Source: Flavobacteriales bacterium (GTDB lineage Bacteria > Bacteroidota > Bacteroidia > Flavobacteriales > Flavobacteriaceae). Taken from it: a stretch of DNA of 5,045 bases. The notes beneath the pieces are model-generated. The model was not told the DNA's origin and searched no databases. It saw only the letters and a list, made by a program, of their open reading frames with translations. The position numbers and the translations under genes were made by a program. Shown here piece by piece: positions 1-5,045 of this stretch (positions are counted from its first letter, which is position 1; each line of letters starts with the position of its first letter). The stretch spans positions 1 through 5,045 of the forward strand of contig JALVDN010000045.1 of assembly GCA_027008965.1 (NCBI GenBank), given 5' to 3'.

Positions 1-741
1 TTGCAATACGTCTTCTTGCTCCACAAATGACATTTCACAGTCTATTTGGGTGAATTCGGGCTGGCGGTCGGCACGAAGGTCTTCATCCCTGAAACATTTC
101 ACAATTTGCATGTATTTGTCCATGCCCGCCACCATGAGTAATTGCTTGAAAGTTTGCGGCGATTGCGGTAGCGCATAAAATTGTCCGGGATGCAATCTGG
201 AAGGAACCACAAAATCCCGTGCGCCTTCGGGGGTGGATTTGATCAAATAGGGTGTTTCTATATCAATAAAACCCTGTGCGGTCAAATAGTTGCGAACCAA
301 TTGGGTGACACGCGAACGGAAAATGAGATTTTGTTTCACGGGTTCACGCCGGATATCCAAATAGCGATATTTCATACGCAATTCATCGCCACCGTCGGTG
401 TCGGTTTCAATGGTGAAGGGGGGAACTTTGGAGGTGTTTAAAATTTTCAGTTCGTCCACTAAAATTTCAATGTCGCCTGTGGGGAGTTTGGGGTTTTTGC
501 TCTCGCGCTCCACTACTTTCCCTTTGACTTGAATCACATATTCACGACCCAGTTTCCGGGCTTGTTCCATCAAGTCTTTGTTTTCTTCTTTGAAAGAGAG
601 TTGAGTGATGCCATAGCGGTCGCGCAGGTCAACAAAAATCACCGAACCCAAATCCCTTACTTTTCTCACCCATCCGGCCAAGGTTATTTCTTTCCCGGCA
701 TCGGCCAAACGTAATTCTCCGCAAGTGTGTGTACGATACAT
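1..741 (-). CDS. aspS: Aspartyl-tRNA synthetase, N-terminal part (runs off window)
   Basis: This cytoplasmic class II aminoacyl-tRNA synthetase attaches aspartate to tRNA-Asp using ATP. The first 247 residues are present, from ATG at 741 to the window edge without a stop; full bacterial enzymes are about 580-600 residues. Residues 1 to about 105 are the OB-fold anticodon-binding domain (start MYRTHTCGELR, then GWVRKVRDLG and FVDLRDRYGITQLSF). The catalytic domain begins with KYRYLDIRR (124-132). It continues with the motif 1 region IETPYLIKSTPEGARDF (161-177), the aspartate-pocket segment YALPQSPQ (189-196), and motif 2 FRDEDLRADRQPEFTQID (217-234). Leu31 in RDLG is the residue usual in discriminating AspRS (nondiscriminating enzymes often carry His), which weakly suggests a tRNA-Asp-only enzyme. 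GC content is higher than in the neighbours (about 46% against 35% in hand-counted lines). The gene lies 64 nt downstream of the barrel gene and may have its own promoter. The identification is secure. Confidence 0.97.
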   Translation of the reverse strand, partial: MYRTHTCGELRLADAGKEITLAGWVRKVRDLGSVIFVDLRDRYGITQLSFKEENKDLMEQARKLGREYVIQVKGKVVERESKNPKLPTGDIEILVDELKILNTSKVPPFTIETDTDGGDELRMKYRYLDIRREPVKQNLIFRSRVTQLVRNYLTAQGFIDIETPYLIKSTPEGARDFVVPSRLHPGQFYALPQSPQTFKQLLMVAGMDKYMQIVKCFRDEDLRADRQPEFTQIDCEMSFVEQEDVLQ

Positions 742-760
742 GTAAATATAATTTTCCCGG

Positions 761-768
761 CAAAGTTA
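761..768 (-). promoter_or_regulatory. Possible aspS promoter -7 box (TAACTTTG)
   Basis: Read on the minus strand this is TAACTTTG, an exact match to the Bacteroidota -7 consensus TAnnTTTG, placed 19 nt before the aspS ATG. A transcript would start near 755 and have a short AT-rich leader. I see no TTG at the expected distance upstream (around 788-790), so only half of the promoter is supported. If it is real, aspS is transcribed independently of the envelope genes before it. Confidence 0.4.
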
Positions 769-805
769 AGCTTTTTGAAGAAAGAATAAGGATATTACGA
801 TGAAA

Positions 806-3478
806 TTAAAGTTGATAAGAGACTACAAAGAGGAAAACCGGTGGAAACAAAGCTTGTTTGGTGTATTGTTTGTAGAAATCATTCAATGTATTTTGAATAC
901 GGTAGGGAGTTCCGGAAATATTTTTCCAAACCAATCGCACCGACCAAGGGTCATTTTCAGGCTGAATCCGTATTTCCATGTTATTTTGATGATAGGAATT
1001 TGAATTATTTTCATGTAAATAAATATTATAAAACCATTTATGTTTATAGGATATGGAAAATGACGAACTTATTCGCAAAAGAATATCACCAAAAATTTGA
1101 TGTGTATGTAAACGTACAGGGATATCAGCTCTATCCGAACTGTTGTTACTTATTCTGAATGAATAATTGGTGCCGAATTCAATGCTGCGTCTTCCAATGC
1201 TTCGGATGGATAAATTAATACCTTGTGATTGATGATTGAAGCGGTATAAATCACCTAACCAAAGTTGTTTAGCTAAGGATTTACTAAAATTAAATCCTAT
1301 CCCATACCGGAAAGGATTTTCGGAATAATTTATTGAGCCCGTATAAGAAATGAAATAATCGTCCGTAGGAATAACCGTATAAGTTTGACCCGGCAACCCA
1401 TTAAGAAAAATCCTGTCCGGAAGGATGGTTTGAACTTGTTTTTGTTGAAAACCTATGATACTCCATATCCAGCCTGAGCTTATATTAAAATATAAAATCA
1501 TAAGTCTTAAATGATGATTAATTCCCGGCAAAAGATGTGGGTTTCCATGAACAAATGACCAAGCGGATTCCATATAATATTGAGGCGTCATTTGATAAAC
1601 ATCGGGCCATTCAAATCTCTTTTCATAATTGATGCGATAGCTGAAAGCTCCTTTTTTTCTTTTTATTTTCAGAGAAGGGACAAACATAAATGGTTGGTAT
1701 GAAAATTCTTTTTCTTGGTTCACCAAAAATCTTTGATAAAAATCACCACCTGATGAGAGCTCAATTTCCCAATTTTTGAATAATAACTTGTAAGTGAGAC
1801 GTGTAAAGAAGGTTTTTTGATTTAACAGTGTATTGAGGCCGATAGTATCCGCAAATGAAACCTTTTGTCCCGACGGTAAAATTTGTTCATATCCTATGTT
1901 CAGTTTTTCATGGGATTGATGATAGCCCGTTTCCAAACCAAAAACATGGTCCCGGTTTAATCTGTAATAATACTTGAGACTTAACCTTAATTTGTTTTGT
2001 TTATACCCCCTTTTTTCTGATACATGATAATTACTTAGTCCTGTATTATATGGCAGGAATAAAAAAGAAGGATTGTCAGATAGGTAGCCTGATGGAGATA
2101 TGTCTTTTTTAATATCCCATTGTAACAACGCAGTATAGACGTTCTTTTTATGACGCAAATAGGATTGTAACTGTGCGTTAAAAATTTTTGATTGAATGTG
2201 ATTTTCTCGCTTGGTTGTTGAATGTGAAAAAGAATTGATAAAATCCTCTGTAATAATCCTTTTTCCTCCGGACCATGTATATGATAAATCCGCCCGGATG
2301 TAACGTGTAAGGTTGGGATTATAACGTATGACCAATTTTTCCACGTTAGCTAATTGATTGTTTAATGTTTTTGATTCTTGAAATTCTTCATAAGGTTGAT
2401 TTAAATAAACTTTTTGGTTGGTCCGGTAGGTTGCATCATAAGTCTGAAAGGTTAAATGAGTAAACGAATAATTGAAATCTCTTTTGTGGTTACCGGCCTG
2501 AGCTAAAAACAATTTATAGTCTTCCTTGAACTTATTCCCGCTTGTAAGTAATTTGGAAACCTCACGGTTTTGAAAAAAGGATCCGGCGATATTGGTTTCA
2601 AAATATTTGGGTTTCCCGCGAGAAATTTTTATGAAATCCCGGAAAGTAAAAAAACGTTCACCGGCATTATTTATATCTGTCAAAATGTTTCCATACCATC
2701 CGGTGGAAAAATAATATAAAGAAGGGTGAAAAACATACTTGTCTTCAGGGCCAAAACCACCTTCCACATCACCGAAAGCAAATTGTTTATAGTTTTTTTT
2801 GAGCTTTATATTCATGGCCAAATCATCCGAAGAAATCATTCCTTTCATGATAGGCACATCTTGGTAGTTGTCAATAATCTGAACATCTTTTACGGCTTTG
2901 GCGGGTATATAATTCACGCCTAGTTTCGGATCACCAAAGAAAAACTCCCTGTTTTCCACCAAAAGTTTCTTTATTTTTCTTCCTTGAAAGGTTACATTGC
3001 CCAAATCATCTACCTCAAATCCGGGCATTTTTTTCAATATTTCCCTTAATTTCCTTTCATCACCCGAAGCAAATGCTTTTTTATTAAAAATAATAGTGTC
3101 TTCTTTAATGCGAACAGGAGGGGTGTAACGTATGGTTACTTTTTTTAATTGTTCGACCTGCTCTTGCATCTTAATGTTTACCATAGTATCTTTCTTGACA
3201 ATGAATTCTTGGACAAACCGTGCTTTCCCAAGCGATTGAATGCTCAAAATGTATGTCTTTCCGGAAAGAACCTTCAATTGAAAAATCCCTTGCTCATCCG
3301 TGAATGTATATTGAACATCATTAAAGTTTTTTCCGTCGGCAACGGTTGTAGCATAAACCACTGGTTCGCCAAGAGAATCCGTTACTTTTCCTTTTAATAA
3401 TACTCGTTTTTGACCATGTAATTTTGGATAGGATAGGATTAAAAGGCCTGCAATCAATAATAATTTGAGAATTCTCAT
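806..3478 (-). CDS. Outer-membrane beta-barrel protein with N-terminal carboxypeptidase-regulatory-like domain (TonB-receptor-like)
   Basis: This 890-residue protein is predicted to sit in the outer membrane. Residues 1-22 form a signal peptide (hydrophobic LKLLLIAGLLIL, likely cut at HG/Q, leaving Gln at +1). Residues 27 to about 105 match the carboxypeptidase-regulatory-like beta-sandwich (GKVTDSLGEPVVYATT, then TDEQGIFQLKV). Residues 112 to about 228 are plug-like, with the family signatures EDTIIFNKKAF, ILKKMPGFEVDDLGNVTFQG (147-166), KKLLVENREFFFGDPKLG (170-187) and AVKDVQIIDNYQ. From about 230 to the end, alternating aromatic and polar strands form the barrel. This matches the Bacteroidota outer-membrane beta-barrel family often annotated as TonB-dependent receptor. 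The length is normal, no clear TonB box is visible, and the last residue is Leu instead of the usual aromatic. It is the third gene of a likely operon, 79 nt after the GLPGLI gene. The substrate is unknown; export or uptake of the small upstream protein is only a conjecture. Confidence 0.9.
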   Translation of the reverse strand: MRILKLLLIAGLLILSYPKLHGQKRVLLKGKVTDSLGEPVVYATTVADGKNFNDVQYTFTDEQGIFQLKVLSGKTYILSIQSLGKARFVQEFIVKKDTMVNIKMQEQVEQLKKVTIRYTPPVRIKEDTIIFNKKAFASGDERKLREILKKMPGFEVDDLGNVTFQGRKIKKLLVENREFFFGDPKLGVNYIPAKAVKDVQIIDNYQDVPIMKGMISSDDLAMNIKLKKNYKQFAFGDVEGGFGPEDKYVFHPSLYYFSTGWYGNILTDINNAGERFFTFRDFIKISRGKPKYFETNIAGSFFQNREVSKLLTSGNKFKEDYKLFLAQAGNHKRDFNYSFTHLTFQTYDATYRTNQKVYLNQPYEEFQESKTLNNQLANVEKLVIRYNPNLTRYIRADLSYTWSGGKRIITEDFINSFSHSTTKRENHIQSKIFNAQLQSYLRHKKNVYTALLQWDIKKDISPSGYLSDNPSFLFLPYNTGLSNYHVSEKRGYKQNKLRLSLKYYYRLNRDHVFGLETGYHQSHEKLNIGYEQILPSGQKVSFADTIGLNTLLNQKTFFTRLTYKLLFKNWEIELSSGGDFYQRFLVNQEKEFSYQPFMFVPSLKIKRKKGAFSYRINYEKRFEWPDVYQMTPQYYMESAWSFVHGNPHLLPGINHHLRLMILYFNISSGWIWSIIGFQQKQVQTILPDRIFLNGLPGQTYTVIPTDDYFISYTGSINYSENPFRYGIGFNFSKSLAKQLWLGDLYRFNHQSQGINLSIRSIGRRSIEFGTNYSFRISNNSSDRADIPVRLHTHQIFGDILLRISSSFSISYKHKWFYNIYLHENNSNSYHQNNMEIRIQPENDPWSVRLVWKNISGTPYRIQNTLNDFYKQYTKQALFPPVFLFVVSYQL

Positions 3479-3557
3479 CTGGAATTTAATGTTCAGTACA
3501 ATAATCTGCTGTTGGAACTTATTAATAACAACTGAAGAACTAAATATTTATTATGGC

Positions 3558-4340
3558 CTAATCAGTTGGTTTTTTTGTTTTATTAGCCCTTTTTATACTA
3601 TCATTAAATTTCCTATATTTTTCCATTATATCAAAACCAAATTTTCTCTTTGTGATTTCAGATATTTTATTAAAATATTCATCGGATGTGAGTATTCTGG
3701 TGTGTGGTCTAGGAACATTAGGTGCAATATCAAGTAACTTAACATTGCTTGCCACATAATAATATGATGGTGTTCCTGCGGCCAAAACTAAACCAGGTAA
3801 ATCTTTATATACATACGGTCCGAACGGATAGGGTAGCTCAGGCGTAAACCATGCGGTGATTCTTATTTGACGTGGTCGGCCGGTTCGGTCATCTTTACCA
3901 AGAAAATATATGCCCCTTGCCAAATAACAAGTATAACCGGCAATGTCCCTTGTTATATTCTTATCAATCTCCCATTTTATAATTCTATCTTCACTGGGGA
4001 AATTTCTCCATAAAGTTTCTCCAAATGCATCTAATTTTAAAGCACTTATTTTTTTCTCAGGGAAGGTATATAACGTTTCATTTTTTTTTAGTTTATGTCT
4101 ATAGAAAAATCTAACCGGTTCATCTACACTTACTTGTCTGCCTGTTTTGAAAATGCCTTCTTTCAGGTTACTCAACAATAAGTATTCATATCCATCATTG
4201 GCTACATCAATTTCTTGAAATGGTTTATCGGATAAAACACCATAATAGGTCACCATGAAACCTTTGGGATTTGTTTGAGATATTAAAAACAGTAAAGGAT
4301 AAAAAACCAGAATGAGGGTTATGATAATATACTTTTTCAT
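3558..4340 (-). CDS. GLPGLI family secreted protein (variant motif DLPGLVL)
   Basis: This 260-residue protein has a hydrophobic N-terminus (KKYIIITLILVFYPLLFLIS, residues 2-21), best read as a signal peptide cut at S21/Q22, which puts it in the periplasm or at the envelope. The body follows the GLPGLI family (TIGR01200 / Porph_ging type): WEID at 123-126, then DIAGYTCYLARG (132-143) with the single conserved-type Cys138. The hallmark block ITAWFTPELPYPFGPYVYKD (161-180) runs directly into LPGLVLAAG (181-189). The signature GLPGLI is present here as DLPGLVL. The C-terminal third (from about 205) is charged, ends KRANKTKKPTD, and lacks an obvious sorting signal. The function of the family is unknown; its genes often sit beside outer-membrane beta-barrel genes, as here. 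It starts 57 nt after the small protein's stop and shares with that gene a repeated upstream element, so it is probably cotranscribed. Start choice: ATG at 4340 gives the signal peptide directly. Confidence 0.88.
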   Translation of the reverse strand: MKKYIIITLILVFYPLLFLISQTNPKGFMVTYYGVLSDKPFQEIDVANDGYEYLLLSNLKEGIFKTGRQVSVDEPVRFFYRHKLKKNETLYTFPEKKISALKLDAFGETLWRNFPSEDRIIKWEIDKNITRDIAGYTCYLARGIYFLGKDDRTGRPRQIRITAWFTPELPYPFGPYVYKDLPGLVLAAGTPSYYYVASNVKLLDIAPNVPRPHTRILTSDEYFNKISEITKRKFGFDIMEKYRKFNDSIKRANKTKKPTD

Positions 4341-4362
4341 GATTGATAAAGTTTAATTATAA

Positions 4363-4399
4363 AAATCCAGCCGGATTTATTTTTCTATTTTACCAAATT
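4363..4399. repeat. Imperfect direct repeat, copy 1, with near-palindrome AAATCCAGCCGGATTT
   Basis: This 37-nt copy lies between the small gene and the GLPGLI gene; its far end reaches into the small gene's stop codon and its near end is 23 nt before the GLPGLI ATG. It contains AAATCCAGCCGGATTT (4363-4378), two 6-nt arms around 4 nt, followed by an AT-rich tail ending CAAATT. It aligns with copy 2 at about 29 of 34 positions with 3 nt of gaps. On the minus strand the palindrome is followed directly by TTTTTATAATT, so a weak terminator or attenuator hairpin is an alternative to a protein-binding site. Confidence 0.6.
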
Positions 4400-4700
4400 A
4401 GCAAATTATAACAGGATCAAGCGCTCCGCCTTCGGTGCATATATCGTATAACCAAATAAAATCGGCCACATAATCCTCATCACTTCCTCCGCATTGATCA
4501 TGAATGGCTTGGGCTCCTGCTGCAGCGTATGATATACATGGGTCAACATAATTTAATTCTAAATACACATCTTGAAAATCGATGTTCGTTGTTATAACAA
4601 TCTCGTTTTTATCAAAACTGTTATAGAGATTGGTTATTTTAGCATCATTCCACTGAATGAATGCAAAAACCAGGATGAAAGTAAAAATAGCTCGTTTCAT
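4398..4700 (-). CDS. Small acidic cysteine-containing secreted protein, unknown family
   Basis: I do not recognise this 100-residue protein. Residues 1-20 (Lys2, Arg3, then AIFTFILVFAFI) look like a signal peptide; cleavage after Ala20 is possible, though Asn at -3 is not ideal. The mature part of about 80 residues has four cysteines at 55, 70, 88 and 100, the last being the C-terminal residue (ending DPVIIC). By hand count residues 21-100 carry 14 Asp/Glu against two Lys (21 and 31) and one His, with no Lys or Arg after 31. A central hydrophobic/small patch (ISYAAAGAQAI, 56-66) precedes QCGGSDED. The cysteines suggest disulfides or a modified peptide, but no cleavage or leader motif that I know is present. 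ATG at 4700 is the first in-frame start after a stop a few codons upstream. The reading frame sits under a good promoter and ahead of two envelope genes, so I believe it is a gene. It is probably the first gene of the operon. Confidence 0.72.
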   Translation of the reverse strand: MKRAIFTFILVFAFIQWNDAKITNLYNSFDKNEIVITTNIDFQDVYLELNYVDPCISYAAAGAQAIHDQCGGSDEDYVADFIWLYDICTEGGALDPVIIC

Positions 4701-4734
4701 AGGATTACTTTTTAAGATTCATATAAATTAGATT

Positions 4735-4768
4735 AAATCCGGCTGGATTATTTCATTTTTATCAAATT
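4735..4768. repeat. Imperfect direct repeat, copy 2, with near-palindrome AAATCCGGCTGGATT
   Basis: This 34-nt second copy lies in the predicted leader of the small gene, with its near end 35 nt before that gene's ATG. Its core AAATCCGGCTGGATT differs from copy 1 only in the central bases (GGCT for AGCC). Because the core is nearly symmetric, 4734-4749 is also an exact 16-nt reverse complement of 4364-4379. The shared tail ends in CAAATT. The two copies start 372 nt apart and bracket the small gene. They could be a shared operator or RNA element, or the trace of a duplicated or inserted gene cassette. Confidence 0.6.
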
Positions 4769-4816
4769 CTGAAGTTAATTTCCCATGGTTATATCGTTTT
4801 TTTGTAATCTATGATA

Positions 4817-4846
4817 CAAAGCTAAAAAAAACAGGATACTTGTCAA
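4817..4846 (-). promoter_or_regulatory. Bacteroidota-type promoter for the three-gene envelope operon
   Basis: On the minus strand, TTG (4846-4844, within TTGACA) is followed after exactly 19 nt by TAGCTTTG (4824-4817). This matches the Bacteroidota housekeeping sigma consensus TTG-N19-TAnnTTTG in both boxes and spacing. The start site would fall near 4812-4810, giving a leader of about 110 nt that carries repeat copy 2 before the small gene's ATG at 4700. No equally good promoter is visible before the GLPGLI or barrel genes, so this one probably drives all three. Confidence 0.72.
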
Positions 4847-4848
4847 GT
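4838..4848. promoter_or_regulatory. Palindrome ACTTGTCAAGT over the -33 box
   Basis: ACTTGTCAAGT is an 11-nt perfect palindrome around a central T. It covers the TTG of the predicted promoter. A repressor bound here would block the polymerase, but so short a palindrome in AT-rich DNA can arise by chance, and the overlap with TTGACA partly explains it. Confidence 0.25.
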
Positions 4849-4853
4849 CTTTA

Positions 4854-4874
4854 TTTGTTAAATGTTTGTTAAAT
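4854..4874. repeat. Tandem 11-nt-period repeat upstream of the promoter
   Basis: TTTGTTAAAT occurs at 4854-4863 and again at 4865-4874, separated by a single G, giving a period of 11 nt, about one helical turn. Relative to the predicted start site the pair lies at roughly -43 to -63, a common place for an activator. It may be a tandem regulator site or simple AT-rich repetition. Confidence 0.4.
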
Positions 4875-5045
4875 TTGTCTTCTATTAAATTCAAGAAAAA
4901 AATTGGAATATATCATTAGTTTTTTTCAACTTGTAATGTTTTGTTATTATTTAAAACTTTGATTATTATCAGTAACGATATTGTTTTATAATAGAAGATT
5001 ATTATGTTTCCCAAGCTTGATTATTTTTTTTAATTTTATCGGCAA

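Larger units (their letters stand above)
4701..5045. other. AT-rich gene-free stretch upstream of the envelope operon
   Basis: Neither strand has an open frame worth calling as a gene in these 345 nt. The part from 4701 to about 4812 is the predicted leader of the small gene with repeat copy 2. The promoter, the 11-nt palindrome and the tandem repeat lie between 4817 and 4874. From about 4880 to the window end I see only AT-rich sequence, with no RNA gene or strong terminator. A 19-codon minus-strand frame entering from the edge (stop near 4986) could be the tail of an upstream gene, but it is low in complexity and cannot be supported. Confidence 0.6.

Noticed and set aside
181..1158. Plus-strand open frames at 181-441, 529-714, 800-1003 and 841-1158
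   Set aside because: They lie opposite aspS or the end of the barrel gene, have no export or domain features, and show composition expected of antisense shadows.
3511..3532. GTTG...CAAC around the palindrome TTATTAATAA between the GLPGLI and barrel genes
   Set aside because: Only 4 bp of GC-containing stem and no following T run on the minus strand, so not a convincing terminator or operator.
2726..3737. Plus-strand open frames at 2726-2923, 3149-3397 and 3465-3737
   Set aside because: They are antisense to the well-supported barrel and GLPGLI genes and have no recognisable protein features or promoter.
4705..4722. Five-codon ORF (MNLKK) just before the small gene
   Set aside because: Too short to support as a leader peptide; it has no regulatory codon run, and ATG triplets are frequent by chance in this DNA.
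4870..4877. Plus-strand TAAATTTG, matching TAnnTTTG
   Set aside because: No TTG at 17-23 nt upstream and no gene downstream on the plus strand; part of the tandem AT-rich repeat.
4986..5045. Minus-strand frame entering from the window edge, 19 codons then TAA
   Set aside because: It might be the tail of an upstream gene, but it is short, rich in Lys, Leu and Ile from AT-rich DNA, and has no distinguishing feature.

Overview
The window looks like Bacteroidota DNA; I cannot place it lower than phylum. The evidence is a GLPGLI-family protein, a large outer-membrane beta-barrel protein with an N-terminal carboxypeptidase-regulatory-like domain, promoter boxes of the Bacteroidota type (TTG, 19 nt, TAnnTTTG), AT-rich leaders without clear Shine-Dalgarno sequences, and two signal peptides that would leave glutamine at mature position 1. 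All four supported genes lie on the minus strand, so the reading order runs from high to low coordinates.

Layout in the direction of transcription: 5045-4701 is an AT-rich gene-free stretch with a good promoter at 4846-4817, a tandem 11-nt repeat just upstream of it, and a leader of about 110 nt. Next come a small secreted-looking acidic protein of unknown family (4700-4398), a GLPGLI-family protein (4340-3558), and an 890-residue outer-membrane beta-barrel protein (3478-806). After a 64-nt gap, aspS (aspartyl-tRNA synthetase) starts at 741 and runs off the window at position 1. It has its own possible promoter box.

The three genes upstream of aspS look like one envelope operon. The gaps are 57 and 79 nt, there is no convincing terminator or second promoter between them, and each product has an N-terminal export signal. 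GLPGLI genes next to this type of barrel gene are a recurrent Bacteroidota arrangement of unknown function. The least familiar part is the 100-residue first product. Its predicted mature region has four cysteines (one of them the last residue), about 14 acidic residues and no Lys or Arg after residue 31. A near-palindromic element embedded in a 34-37 bp imperfect direct repeat occurs just upstream of both the small gene and the GLPGLI gene, so the repeats bracket the small gene. This three-gene unit is the best candidate in the window for an undescribed system, but its function cannot be read from the sequence.
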